A DNA stretch of 64,000 nt from Cavia porcellus (lineage: Eukaryota > Chordata > Mammalia > Rodentia > Caviidae), in NCBI RefSeq assembly GCF_034190915.1, contig NW_026947686.1:309634-373633 (forward strand), in the 5' to 3' direction. The first letter of the stretch is position 1. Every line of letters begins with the position of its first letter. The notes below the pieces were generated by a model. The model saw only the letters and a program-made list of their open reading frames with translations. It made no database searches and was not told the origin of the DNA. Below are positions 1 through 13,770 of this stretch, piece by piece. The position numbers and the translations under genes were made by a program.

Positions 1-737
1 CTACTAGTGAATGTAATGTAACACACACCCATACAATGCGCACTGCCCCGTGATGTTTTTCTCACTCCTACTAGTGAATCTAATGTAACACACACACATA
101 CAATGCGCACCGCCCCGTGATGTTTTTGTCACTCCTACTAGTGAATCTAATGTAACACACACCCATACAATGCGCACCGCCCCGTGATGTTTTTCTCACT
201 TCTACTAGGGAATGTAATGTAACACACACCCATACAATGGGCACCACCCCGTGATGTTTTTCTCACTCCTACTAGTGAATGTAATGTAACACACACCCAT
301 AAAATGCGCACCACCCCGTGATGTTTTTCTCACTCCTACTAGTGAATGTAATGTAACACACACCCATACAATGCGCACCACCCCGTGATGTTTTTCTCAC
401 TCCTACTAGTGAATCTAATGTAACACACACCCATACAATGCGCACCACCCCGTGATGTTTTTCTCACTCCTACTAGTGAATCTAATGTAACACACACCCA
501 TACAATGGGCACCACCCCGTGATGTTTTTCTCACTCCTACTAGTGAATGTAATGTAACACACACCCATACAATGCACACCACCCCGTGATGTTTTTCTCA
601 CTCCTACTAGTGAATGTAATGTAACACACACCCATACAATGCGCACCACCCCGTTATGTTTTTCTCACTCATACTAGTGAATGTAATGTAACACACACCC
701 ATACAATGCGCACCACCCCGTGATGTTTTTCTCACTC

Positions 738-804
738 CTACTAGTGAATGTAATGTAACACACACCCATACAATGCGCACCACCCCGTGATGTTTTTCTC
801 ACTC
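738..804 (+). repeat. Reference consensus monomer (67 bp)
   Basis: This copy matches the array consensus and serves to number monomer positions. Elements: ACTAGT palindrome at 3-8; direct repeat ATGTA-ATGTA at 11-20; ACACACAC at 21-28 running into CCC at 28-30; ACACCCATACA at 25-35; TGCGCA palindrome at 37-42; C-rich CACCACCCC at 41-49; CGTGATG at 49-55; T5 at 56-60; CTCACTC at 61-67. TCACT at 62-66 can pair with AGTGA at 6-10 of the next monomer across a six-base loop. Two CpGs occur per copy (39-40 region and 49-50). The phase chosen as base 1 is arbitrary. Confidence 0.97.
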
Positions 805-1689
805 CTACTAGTGAATGTAATGTAACACACACCCATACAATGCGCACCACCCCGTGATGTTTTTCTCACTCCTACTAGTGAATGTAATGTAACACACACC
901 CATACAATGCGCACCACCCCGTGATGTTTTTCTCACTCCTACTAGTGAATCTAATGTAACACACACCCATACAATGCGCACCACCCCGTGATGTTTTTCT
1001 CACTCCTACTAGTGAATCTAATGTAACACACACCCATACAATGCGCACCACCCCGTGATGTTTTTCTCACTCCTACTAGTGAATCTAATGTAACACACAC
1101 CCATACAATGCGCACCACCCCGTGATGTTTTTCTCACTCCTACTAGTGAATGTAATGTAACACACACCCATACAATGCGCACCACCCCGTGATGTTTTTC
1201 TCACTCCTACTAGTGAATCTAATGTAACACACACCCATACAATGCGCACCACCCCGTGATGTTTTTCTCACTCCTACTAGTGAATCTAATGTAACACCCA
1301 CCCATACAATGCGCACCGCCCCGTGATGTTTTTCTCACTCCTACTAGTGAATCTAATGTAACACACACACATACAATGCGCACCGCCCCGTGATGTTTTT
1401 CTCACTCCTACTAGTGAATCTAATGTAACACACACCCATACAATGCGCACCACCCCGTGATGTTTTTCTCACTCCTACTAGTGAATCTAATGTAACACAC
1501 ACCCATACAATGCGCACCACCCCGTGATGTTTTTCTCACTCCTACTAGTGAATCTAATGTAACACACACCCATATAATGCGCACCACCCCGTGATGTTAT
1601 TCTCACTCCTACTAGTGAATCTAATGTAACACACACACACACAATGCGCACCACCCCGTTATGTTTTTCTCACTCCTACTAATGTATGT

Positions 1690-2969
1690 AATGTAACACA
1701 CAGCCATACAATGCGAACCACCCCGTGATGTTTCTCTCACTCCTACTAGTGAATCTAATGTAACACACACCCATACAATGCGAACCACCCCGTGATGTTT
1801 TTCTCACTCCTACTAGTGAATCTAATGTAACACACACCCATACAATGCGCACCACCCCGTGATGTTTTTCTCACTCCTACTAGTGAATGTAATGGAACAC
1901 ACACCCATACAATGCGCACCACCCCGTGATGTTTTTCTCACTCCTACTAGTTAATCTAATGTAACACACACCCATACAATGCGCACCACCCCGTGATGTT
2001 TTTCTCACTCCTACTAGTGAATCTAATGTAACACACACCCGTACAATGCCCACCACCCCGTGATGTTTTTCTCACTCCTACTAGTGAATCTAATGTAACA
2101 CACACCCGTACAATGCGCACCACCCCGTGATGTTTTTCCCACTCCTACTAGTGAATGTAATGTAACACACACCCATACAATGCGCACCACCCCGTGATGT
2201 TTTTCTCACTGCTACTAGTGAATGTAATGTAACATACACCCATACAATGCGCACCACCCCGTGATGTTTTTCTCACTCCTACTAGTGAATGTAATGTAAC
2301 ACACAGCCATACAATGCGCACCACCCCGTGATGTTTTTCTCACTCCTACTAGTGAATGTAATGTAACACACACCCAAACAATGCGCACCACCCCGTGATG
2401 TTTTTCTCACTCCTAGTAGTGAATGTAATGTAACACACACCCATACAATGCGCACCACCCCGTGATGTTTTTCTCACTGCTACTAGTGAATGTAATGTAA
2501 CACACAGCCATACAATGCGAACCACCCCGTGATGTTTCTCTCACTCCTACTAGTGAATCTAATGTAACACACACCCATACAATGCGAACCACCCCGTGAT
2601 GTTTTTCTCACTCCTACTAGTGAATCTAATGTAACACACACCCATACAATGCGCACCACCCCGTGATGTTTTTCTCACTCCTACTAGTGAATGTAATGTA
2701 ACACACACCCATACAATGCGCACCACCCCGTGATGTTTTTCTCACTCCTACTAGTTAATCTAATGTAACACACACCCATACAATGCGCACCACCCCGTGA
2801 TGTTTTTCTCACTCCTACTAGTGAATCTAATGTAACACACACCCGTACAATGCCCACCACCCCGTGATGTTTTTCTCACTCCTACTAGTGAATCTAATGT
2901 AACACACACCCGTACAATGCGCACCACCCCGTGATGTTTTTCCCACTCGTACTAGTGAATGTAATGTAA
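1690..2969. repeat. 12-monomer (804 bp) duplication inside HOR A
   Basis: The segment 1690-2165 recurs at 2494-2969 at offset 804 (12 x 67). Shared markers: CACACAGCCATACAATGCGAA at 1697 and 2501 followed by GTTTCTCTC, TTAATCTAATG, CCCGTACAATGCCC at 2037 and 2841, and TTTTTCCCACTC at 2138 and 2942. Point differences show the copies have begun to diverge: AATGGAACAC near 1911 against AATGTAACAC, and CACTCCT against CACTCGT. The same nested pair exists in copy 2 (about 4839-5314 and 5643-6118), so it arose before the 47-monomer unit was duplicated. Confidence 0.9.
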
Positions 2970-3298
2970 CACACACCCATACAAGGCGCACCACCCCGTG
3001 GTGTTTTTCTCACTCCTACTAGTGAATGTAATGTAACACACACCCATACAAGGCGCACCACCCCGTGATGTTTTTCTCACTCCTAGTAGTGAATGTAATG
3101 TAACACACACCCATACAATGCGCACCACCCCGTGATGTTTTTCTCACTCCTAGTAGTGAATGTAATGTAACACACACCCATACAATGCGCACCACCCAGT
3201 GATGTTTTTCTCACTCCTACTAGTGAATGTAATGTAACACACACCCATACAATGCGCACCACCCAGTGATGTTTTTCTCACTCCTACTAGTGAATGTA

Positions 3299-6200
3299 AT
3301 GTAACACACACCCATACAATGCGCACCGCCCCGTGATGTTTTTCTCACTTCTACTAGGGAATGTAATGTAACACACACCCATACAATGGGCACCACCCCG
3401 TGATGTTTTTCTCACTCCTACTACTCAATGTAATGTAACACACACCCATAAAATGCGCACCACCCCGTGATGTTTTTCTCACTCCTACTAGTGAATGTAA
3501 TGTAACACACACCCATACAATGCGCACCACCCCGTGATGTTTTTCTCACTCCTACTAGTGAATCTAATGTAACACACACCCATACAATGCGCACCACCCT
3601 GTGATGTTTTTCTCACTCCTACTAGTGAATCTAATGTAACACACACCCATACAATGGGCACCACCCCGTGATGTTTTTCTCACTCCTACTAGTGAATGTA
3701 ATGTAACACACACCCATACAATGCACACCACCCCGTGATGTTTTTCTCACTCCTACTAGTGAATGTAATGTAACACACACCCATACAATGCGCACCACCC
3801 CGTTATGTTTTTCTCACTCATACTAGTGAATGTAATGTAACACACACCCATACAATGCGCACCACCCCGTGATGTTTTTCTCACTCCTACTAGTGAATGT
3901 AATGTAACACACACCCATACAATGCGCACCACCCCGTGATGTTTTTCTCACTCCTACTAGTGAATGTAATGTAACACACACCCATACAATGCGCACCACC
4001 CCGTGATGTTTTTCTCACTCCTACTAGTGAATGTAATGTAACACACACCCATACAATGCGCACCACCCCGTGATGTTTTTCTCACTCCTACTAGTGAATC
4101 TAATGTAACACACACCCATACAATGCGCACCACCCCGTGATGTTTTTCTCACTCCTACTAGTGAATCTAATGTAACACACACCCATACAATGCGCACCAC
4201 CCCGTGATGTTTTTCTCACTCCTACTAGTGAATCTAATGTAACACACACCCATACAATGCGCACCACCCCGTGATGTTTTTCTCACTCCTACTAGTGAAT
4301 GTAATGTAACACACACCCATACAATGCGCACCACCCCGTGATGTTTTTCTCACTCCTACTAGTGAATCTAATGTAACACACACCCATACAATGCGCACCA
4401 CCCCGTGATGTTTTTCTCACTCCTACTAGTGAATCTAATGTAACACCCACCCATACAATGCGCACCGCCCCGTGATGTTTTTCTCACTCCTACTAGTGAA
4501 TCTAATGTAACACACACACATACAATGCGCACCGCCCCGTGATGTTTTTCTCACTCCTACTAGTGAATCTAATGTAACACACACCCATACAATGCGCACC
4601 ACCCCGTGATGTTTTTCTCACTCCTACTAGTGAATCTAATGTAACACACACCCATACAATGCGCACCACCCCGTGATGTTTTTCTCACTCCTACTAGTGA
4701 ATCTAATGTAACACACACCCATATAATGCGCACCACCCCGTGATGTTATTCTCACTCCTACTAGTGAATCTAATGTAACACACACACACACAATGCGCAC
4801 CACCCCGTTATGTTTTTCTCACTCCTACTAATGTATGTAATGTAACACACAGCCATACAATGCGAACCACCCCGTGATGTTTCTCTCACTCCTACTAGTG
4901 AATCTAATGTAACACACACCCATACAATGCGAACCACCCCGTGATGTTTTTCTCACTCCTACTAGTGAATCTAATGTAACACACACCCATACAATGCGCA
5001 CCACCCCGTGATGTTTTTCTCACTCCTACTAGTGAATGTAATGGAACACACACCCATACAATGCGCACCACCCCGTGATGTTTTTCTCACTCCTACTAGT
5101 TAATCTAATGTAACACACACCCATACAATGCGCACCACCCCGTGATGTTTTTCTCACTCCTACTAGTGAATCTAATGTAACACACACCCGTACAATGCCC
5201 ACCACCCCGTGATGTTTTTCTCACTCCTACTAGTGAATCTAATGTAACACACACCCGTACAATGCGCACCACCCCGTGATGTTTTTCCCACTCCTACTAG
5301 TGAATGTAATGTAACACACACCCATACAATGCGCACCACCCCGTGATGTTTTTCTCACTGCTACTAGTGAATGTAATGTAACATACACCCATACAATGCG
5401 CACCACCCCGTGATGTTTTTCTCACTCCTACTAGTGAATGTAATGTAACACACAGCCATACAATGCGCACCACCCCGTGATGTTTTTCTCACTCCTACTA
5501 GTGAATGTAATGTAACACACACCCAAACAATGCGCACCACCCCGTGATGTTTTTCTCACTCCTAGTAGTGAATGTAATGTAACACACACCCATACAATGC
5601 GCACCACCCCGTGATGTTTTTCTCACTGCTACTAGTGAATGTAATGTAACACACAGCCATACAATGCGAACCACCCCGTGATGTTTCTCTCACTCCTACT
5701 AGTGAATCTAATGTAACACACACCCATACAATGCGAACCACCCCGTGATGTTTTTCTCACTCCTACTAGTGAATCTAATGTAACACACACCCATACAATG
5801 CGCACCACCCCGTGATGTTTTTCTCACTCCTACTAGTGAATGTAATGTAACACACACCCATACAATGCGCACCACCCCGTGATGTTTTTCTCACTCCTAC
5901 TAGTTAATCTAATGTAACACACACCCATACAATGCGCACCACCCCGTGATGTTTTTCTCACTCCTACTAGTGAATCTAATGTAACACACACCCGTACAAT
6001 GCCCACCACCCCGTGATGTTTTTCTCACTCCTACTAGTGAATCTAATGTAACACACACCCGTACAATGCGCACCACCCCGTGATGTTTTTCCCACTCGTA
6101 CTAGTGAATGTAATGTAACACACACCCATACAAGGCGCACCACCCCGTGGTGTTTTTCTCACTCCTACTAGTGAATGTAATGTAACACACACCCATACAA

Positions 6201-6400
6201 GGCGCACCACCCCGTGATGTTTTTCTCACTCCTAGTAGTGAATGTAATGTAACACACACCCATACAATGCGCACCACCCCGTGATGTTTTTCTCACTCCT
6301 AGTAGTGAATGTAATGTAACACACACCCATACAATGCGCACCACCCAGTGATGTTTTTCTCACTCCTACTAGTGAATGTAATGTAACACACACCCATACA
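3299..6400. repeat. HOR A copy 2: 47-monomer unit
   Basis: Near-identical repeat of 150-3298 at offset 3,149. Differences are few: for example CTACTCAATG at 3421 where copy 1 has CTACTAGTGAATG, and CCCTGTG near 3597 where copy 1 has CCCCGTG. The match fades after the CCCAGTG monomer at 6340; the following monomer has CCCCGTG instead of CCCAGTG, and from 6433 the sequence belongs to another block. The unit is thus present about twice, in direct tandem. Confidence 0.92.
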
Positions 6401-9400
6401 ATGCGCACCACCCCGTGATGTTTTTCTCACACCTACTAGTGAATGTAATGTAACACACAGCCATACAATGCGCACCACCCCGTGATGTTTCTCTCACTCC
6501 TACTAGTGAATCTAATGTAACACACAGCCAAACAATGCACACCACCCCGTGATGTTTTTCTCACTCCTACTAGTGAATGTAACACACACCCATACAATGC
6601 GCACCACCCCGTGATGTTTTTCTCACTCCTACTAGTGAATGTAATGTAACACACACCCAAACAATGCGCACCACCCCGTGATGTTTTTCTCACTCCTACT
6701 AGTGAATGTAATGTAACACACACCCATACAATGCGCACCACCCCGTGATGTTTTTCTCACTGCTACTAGTGAATGTAATGTAACACACACCCATACAATG
6801 CGCACCACCCCGTGATGTTTTTCTCACTCCTACTAGTGAATGTAATGTAACACACAGCCATACAATGCGCACCACCCCGTGATGTTTTTCTCACTCCTAC
6901 TCGTGAATCTAATGTAACACACACACATACAATGCGCACCACCCCGTGATGTTTTTCTCACTCCTACTAGTGAATCTAATGTAACACACACCCATACAAT
7001 GCGCACCACCCCGTGATGTTTTTCTCACTCCTACTCGTGAATGTAATGTAACACACACCCATACAAGGCGCACCACCCCGTGATGTTTTTCTCACTCCTA
7101 CTAGTGTATCTAATGTAACACACACCCATACAAGGCGCACCACCCCGTGATGTTTATCTCACTCCTACTAGTGAATGTAATGTAACACACACCCATACAA
7201 TGCGCACCACCCCGTGATGTTTTTTTCATTCCTACTAGTGAATGTAATGTAACACACACCCATACAATGCGCACCACCCCGTGATGTTTTTCTCACTCCT
7301 AGTAGTGAATCTAATGTAACACACACCCATACAATGCGCACCACACCGTGATGTTTTTCTCACTCCTACTAGTGAATGTAATGTAACACACACCCATACA
7401 ATGCGCACCACCCCGTGATGTTTTTCTCACTCCTACTAGTGAATGTAAAGTAACACACACCCATACAATGCGCAACACCCCGTGATGTTTTTCTCACTCC
7501 TACTAGTGAATGTAATGTAACACACAGCCATACAATGCGCACCACCCCGTGATGTTTTTCTCACTCCTACTAGTGAATCTAATGTAACACACACACATAC
7601 AATGCACACCACCCCGTGATGTTTTTCTCACTCCTACTAGTGAATCTAATGTAACACACACCCGTACAATGCGCACCACCCCGTGATGTTTTTCTCACTC
7701 CTACTAGTGAATCTAATGTAACACACACCCGTACAATGCGCACCACCCCGTGATGTTTTTCTCACTCCTACTAGTGAATGTAATGTAACACACACCCATA
7801 CAATGCGCACCACCCCGTGATGTTTTTCTCACTCCTACTAGTGAATCTAATGTAACACACACCCATACAATGCGCACCACCCCGTGATGTTTTTCTCACT
7901 CCTACTACTGAATCTAATGTAACACACACCCATACAATGCGCACCACCCCGTGATGTTTTTCTCACTCCTACTAGTGAATCTAAGGTAACACACACCCAT
8001 ACAATGCGCACCACCCCGTGATGTTTTTCTCAATCCTACTAGTGAATCTAATGTAACACACACCCATACAATGCGCACCACCCCGTGATGTTTTTCTCAC
8101 TCCTACTAGTGAATGTAATGTAACACACACCCATACAATGTGCACCACCCCGTGATGTTTTTCTCACTCCTACTAGTGAATGTAATGTAACACACACCCA
8201 TACAATGCGCACCACCCCGTGATGTTTTCCTCACTCCTACTAGTGAATGTAATGTAACACACACCCATACAATGCGCACCACCCCGTGATGTTTTTCTCA
8301 CTCCTACTAGTGAATGTAATGTAACACACACCCATACAATGCGCACCACCCCGTGATGTTTTTCTCACACCTACTAGTGAATGTAATGTAACACACACCC
8401 ATACAATGCGCACCACCCCGTGATGTTTTTCTCACTGCTACTGGTGAATGTAATGTAACACACACCCATACAATGCGCACCACCCCGTGATGTTTTTCTC
8501 ACTCCTACTAGTGAATGTAATGTAACACACAGCCATACAATGCGCACCACCCCGTGATGTTTTTCTCACTCCTACTAGTGAATCTAATGTAACACACACA
8601 CATACAATGCGCACCACCCCGTGATGTTTTTCTCACTCCTACTAGTGAAACTAATGTAACACACACCCATACAATGCGCACCACCCCGTGATGTTTTTCT
8701 CACTCCTACTAGTGAATGTAATGTAACACACACCCATACAATGGGCACCACTCCGTGATGTTTTTCTCACTCCTACTAGTGAATGTAATGTAACACACAC
8801 CCATACAATGCGCACCACCCCGTGATGTTTTTCTCACTCCTACTAGTGAATCTAATGTAACACACACCCATACAATGCGCACCACCCCGTGATGTTTTTC
8901 TCACTCCTACTAGTGAATGTAATGTAACACACACCCATACAATGCGCACCACCCCGTGATGTTTTTCTCACTCCTACTAGTGAATGTAATGTAACAACCA
9001 CCCATACAATGCGCACCACCCCGTGATGTTTTTCTCACTCCTACTACTGAATCTAATGTAACACACACCCATACAATGCGCACCACCCCGTGATGTTTTT
9101 CTCACTCCTACTACTGAATCTAATGTAACACACACCCATACAATGCGCACCACCCCGTGATGTTTTTCTCACTCCTACTAGTGAATCTAAGGTAACACAC
9201 ACCCATACAATGCGCACCACCCCGTGATGTTTTTCTCAATCCTACTAGTGAATCTAATGTAACACACACCCATACAATGCGCACCACCCCGTGATGTTTT
9301 TCTCACTCCTACTAGTGAATGTAATGTTACACACACCCATACAATGCGCACCACCCCGTGATGTTTTCCTCACTCCTACTAGTGAATGTAATGTAACACA

Positions 9401-9844
9401 CACCCATACAATGCGCACCACCCCGTGATGTTTTTCTCACTCCTACTAGTGAATGTAATGTAACACACACCCATACAATGCGCACCACCCCGTGATGTTT
9501 TTCTCACTCCTACTAGTGAATGTAATGTAACACACACCCATACAATGCGCACCACCCCGTGATGTTTTTCTCACTCCTAGTAGTGAATGTAATGTAACAC
9601 ACACCCATACAATGCGCACCACCCCGTGATGTTTTTCTCACTCCTACTAGTGAATGTAATGTAACACACACCCATACAATGCGCACCACCCCGTGATGTT
9701 TTTCTCACTCCTACTAGTGAATGTAATGTAACACACACCCATACAATGCGCACCACCCCGTGATGTTTTTCTCACTCCTACTAGTGAATGTAATGTAACA
9801 CACACCCATACAATGCGCACCACCCCGTTATGTTTTTCTCACTC
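6401..9844. repeat. Mixed zone B with a recurring three-monomer module
   Basis: About 51 monomers without one dominant period. A short module recurs: a monomer ending in G (CACTGCTACTAG), then one with CACAGCCATAC, then one with ACACACACATAC. It is seen near 6760-6930 and 8430-8600, and again outside this zone near 10910-11070, 12440-12605 and 15575-15745. The last two members also occur at 7520-7600. One 62 bp monomer is present at 6567-6628, the first length variant in the window. There is no gene or foreign insertion. Confidence 0.85.
7902..9540. repeat. 18-monomer (1,206 bp) duplication in zone B
   Basis: Markers recur at offset 1,206: CTACTACTGAATC at 7902 and 9108, CTAAGGTAAC at 7981 and 9187, and CTCAATCCTACTAG about 50 bp after each. 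Beyond that the offset drops to 1,139 (17 x 67): GATGTTTTCCTC at 8221 and 9360. One monomer was therefore lost or gained between the copies, at about 8100-8200 in the first or 9310-9340 in the second. The monomer at 9320 carries AATGTTACAC, not seen in its counterpart. Confidence 0.87.
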
Positions 9845-11442
9845 CTAGTAGTGAATGTAACACACACCCATACAATGCGCACCACCTTGTGATGTTTTTC
9901 TCACTCCTACTAGTGAATGTAATGTAACACACATCCATACAATGCGCACCACCCCGTGATGTTTTTCTCACTCCTACTAGTGAATCTAATGTAACACACA
10001 CCCATAAAATGCGCACCACCCCGTGATGTTTTTCTCACTCCTACTAGTGAATCTAATGTAACACACACCCATACAATGCGCACCACCCCGTGATGTTTTT
10101 CTCACTCCTACTAGTGAATCTAATGTAACACACACCCATACAATGCGCACCACCCCTTGATGTTTTTCTCACTCCTACTAGTGAATCTAATGTAACACAC
10201 ACCCATACAATGCGCACCACCCCGTGATGTTTTTCTCACTCCTACTAGTGAATCTAATGTAACACACACCCATACAATGCGCACCACACCTTGATGTTTT
10301 TCTCACTCCTACTAGTGAATCTAATGTAACACACTCCCATACAATGCGCACCGCCACGTGACGTTTTTCTCACTCCTAATAGTGAATGTAATGTAACACA
10401 CACCCATACAATGCGCACCGCCCCGTGATGTTTTTCTCACTCCTACTAGTGAATCTAATGTAACACACACACATACAATGCGCACCGCCCCGTGATGTTT
10501 TTCTCACTCCTACTAGTGAATCTAATGTAACACACACCCATACAATGCGCACCGCCCCGTGATGTTTTTCTCACTTCTACTAGGGAATGTAATGTAACAC
10601 ACACCCATACAATGGGCACCACCCCGTGATGTTTTTCTCACTCCTACTAGTGAATGTAATGTAACACACACCCATACAATGGGCACCACCCCGTGATGTT
10701 TTTCTCACTCCTACTAGTGAATGTAATGTAACACACACCCATACAATGCGCACCACCCCGTGATGTTTTTCTCACTCCTACTAGTGAATCTAATGTAACA
10801 CACACCCATACAATGCGCACCACCCCGTGATGTTTTTCTCACTCCTACTAGTGAATGTAATGTAACACACACCCATACAATGCGCACCACCCCGTGATGT
10901 TTTTCTCACTGCTACTAGTGAATGTAATGTAACACACACCCATACAATGCGCACCACCCCGTGATGTTTTTCTCACTCCTACTAGTGAATGTAATGTAAC
11001 ACACAGCCATACAATGCGCACCACCCCGTGATGTTTTTCTCACTCCTACTAGTGAATCTAATGTAACACACACACATACAATGCGCACCACCCCGTGATG
11101 TTTTTCTCACTCCTACTAGTGAATCTAATGTAACACACACCCATACAATGCGCACCACCCCGTGATGTTTTTCTCACTCCTACTAGTGAATGTAATGTAA
11201 CACACACCCATACAATGGGCACCACCCCGTGATGTTTTTCTCACTCCTACTAGTGAATGTAATGTAACACACACCCATACAATGCGCACCACCCCGTGAT
11301 GTTTTTCTCACTCCTACTAGTGAATGTAATGTAACACACACCCATACAATGCGCACCACCCCGTGATGTTTTTCTCACTCCTACTAGTGAATGTAACACA
11401 CACCCATACAATGCGCACCACCCCGTTATGTTTTTCTCACTC
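9845..11442. repeat. HOR C copy 1: 24 monomers, 1,598 bp
   Basis: Bounded here by the CTAGTAGTG-type 62 bp monomers at 9845 and 11443. It contains 22 full monomers and two of 62 bp (9845 and 11381). Ordered markers: CCTTGTGATG, ACATCCATAC (9931), CATAAAATG, CACACCTTGATG, CCGCCACGTGACG (10351), AATAGTGAATG, two CACCGCC monomers with ACACACACAT between, TTCTACTAGGG (10574), two ATGGGCACC, then the G67/CACAGCC/ACACACACAT module. Confidence 0.9.
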
Positions 11443-12973
11443 CTAGTAGTGAATGTAACACACACCCATACAATGCGCACCACCTTGTGATGTTTTTCTC
11501 ACTCCTACTAGTGAATGTAATGTAACACACATCCATACAATGCGCACCACCCCGTGATGTTTTTCTCACTCCTACTAGTCAATCTAATGTAACACACACC
11601 CATAAAATGCGCACCACCCCGTGATGTTTTTCTCACTCCTACTAGTGAATCTAATGTAACACACACCCATACAATGCGCACCACCCCTTGATGTTTTTCT
11701 CACTCCTACTAGTGAATCTAATGTAACACACACCCATACAATGCGCACCACCCCGTGATGTTTTTCTCACTCCTACTAGTGAATCTAATGTAACACACAC
11801 CCATACAATGCGCACCACACCTTGATGTTTTTCTCACTCCTACTAGTGAATCTAATGTAACACACTCCCATACAATGCGCACCGCCACGTGACGTTTTTC
11901 TCACTCCTAATAGTGAATGTAATGTAACACACACCCATACAATGCGCACCGCCCCGTGATGTTTTTCTCACTCCTACTAGTGAATCTAATGTAACACACA
12001 CACATACAATGCGCACCGCCCCGTGATGTTTTTCTCACTCCTACTAGTGAATCTAATGTAACACACACCCATACAATGCGCACCGCCCCGTGATGTTTTT
12101 CTCACTTCTACTAGGGAATGTAATGTAACACACACCCATACAATGGGCACCACCCCGTGATGTTTTTCTCACTCCTACTAGTGAATGTAATGTAACACAC
12201 ACCCATACAATGGGCACCACCCCGTGATGTTTTTCTCACTCCTACTAGTGAATGTAATGTAACACACACCCATACAATGCGCACCACCCCGTGATGTTTT
12301 TCTCACTCCTACTAGTGAATCTAATGTAACACACACCCATACAATGCGCACCACCCCGTGATGTTTTTCTCACTCCTACTAGTGAATGTAATGTAACACA
12401 CACCCATACAATGCGCACCACCCCGTGATGTTTTTCTCACTGCTACTAGTGAATGTAATGTAACACACACCCATACAATGCGCACCACCCCGTGATGTTT
12501 TTCTCACTCCTACTAGTGAATGTAATGTAACACACAGCCATACAATGCGCACCACCCCGTGATGTTTTTCTCACTCCTACTAGTGAATCTAATGTAACAC
12601 ACACACATACAATGCGCACCACCCCGTGATGTTTTTCTCACTCCTACTAGTGAATCTAATGTAACACACACCCATACAATGCGCACCACCCCGTGATGTT
12701 TTTCTCACTCCTACTAGTGAATGTAATGTAACACACACCCATACAATGGGCACCACCCCGTGATGTTTTTCTCACTCCTACTAGTGAATGTAATGTAACA
12801 CACACCCATACAATGCGCACCACCCCGTGATGTTTTTCTCACTCCTACTAGTGAATGTAATGTAACACACACCCATACAATGCGCACCACCCCGTGATGT
12901 TTTTCTCACTCCTACTAGTGAATGTAACACACACCCATACAATGCGCACCACCCCGTTATGTTTTTCTCACTC
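11443..12973. repeat. HOR C copy 2: 23 monomers, 1,531 bp
   Basis: Repeats copy 1 in the same marker order. CCGCCACGTGACG lies at 11882 and TTCTACTAGGG at 12105, each 1,531 bp after copy 1. The ACATCCATAC marker at 11529 is 1,598 bp after its partner, so one ordinary monomer present in copy 1 near 10,020-10,150 is missing here. The copy carries the adjacent pair of 62 bp monomers inherited at its end (12912 and 12974). The open frame at 12781-13014 is an exact repeat of the one at 11250-11483, which shows how little the copies differ. Confidence 0.9.
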
Positions 12974-13770
12974 CTAGTAGTGAATGTAACACACACCCAT
13001 ACAATGCGCACCACCTTGTGATGTTTTTCTCACTCCTACTAGTGAATGTAATGTAACACACATCCATACAATGCGCACCACCCCGTGATGTTTTTCTCAC
13101 TCCTACTAGTCAATCTAATGTAACACACACCCATAAAATGCGCACCACCCCGTGATGTTTTTCTCACTCCTACTAGTGAATCTAATGTAACACACACCCA
13201 TACAATGCGCACCACCCCGTGATGTTTTTCTCACTCCTACTAGTGAATCTAATGTAACACACACCCATACAATGCGCACCACCCCTTGATGCTTTTCTCA
13301 CTCCTACTAGTGAATCTAATGTAACACACACGCATACAATGCGCACCACACCGTGATGTTTTTCTCACTCCTACTAGTGAATCTAATGTAACACACACCC
13401 ATACAATGCGCACCACACCTTGATGTTTTTCTCACTCCTACTAGTGAATCTAATGTAACACACACCCATACAATGCGCACCGCCACGTGATGTTTTTCTC
13501 ACTCCTACTAGTGAATGTAATGTAACACACACCCATACAATGCGCACTGCCCCGTGATGTTTTTCTCACTCCTACTAGTGAATCTAATGTAACACACACA
13601 CATACAATGCGCACCGCCCCGTGATGTTTTTCTCACTCCTACTAGTGAATCTAATGTAACACACACCCATACAATGCGCACCGCCCCGTGATGTTTTTCT
13701 CACTTCTACTAGGGAATGTAATGTAACACACACCCATACAATGGGCACCACCCCGTGATGTTTTTCTCAC
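12974..13770. repeat. HOR C copy 3, partial
   Basis: Begins with the 62 bp monomer at 12974 and follows the C order: ACATCCATAC 13060, CCACCCCTTG 13279, CCGCCACGTG 13480, TTCTACTAGGG 13703. The last three are 1,598 bp after copy 2, so this copy keeps the monomer that copy 2 lost. Around 13,770 the next monomer (CTACTACTGAATG with CATAAAATG) no longer fits C but fits HOR A, marking a block switch. Confidence 0.88.

Larger units (their letters stand above)
150..3298. repeat. HOR A copy 1: 47-monomer unit, 3,149 bp
   Basis: Marker variants recur exactly 3,149 bp (47 x 67) downstream: the TTCTACTAGGG monomer (199 and 3348), CATAAAATG (299 and 3448), GTAACACCCACCC (1291 and 4440), CATATAATGC with GTTATTCTC (1571 and 4720), AATGTATGTAATG (1681 and 4830), CCCAGTG (3191 and 6340). 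All monomers here are 67 bp. Homology to the second copy fails upstream of about 149, where positions 1-148 carry CACTGCC and C13 variants that the counterpart at 3150-3297 lacks. Bases 1-149 are therefore the tail of a different preceding block. Confidence 0.93.

Noticed and set aside
1690..2530. CENP-B box
   Set aside because: In the ATGCGAACC variants (near 1711, 2515 and others) the minus strand reads TTCG-CATT-G-TA-TGGG, which fits 7 of 9 core positions of nTTCGnnnnAnnCGGGn but misses the A and the C. The common monomer has TGCG and fits fewer. Not a functional box by the known rule.
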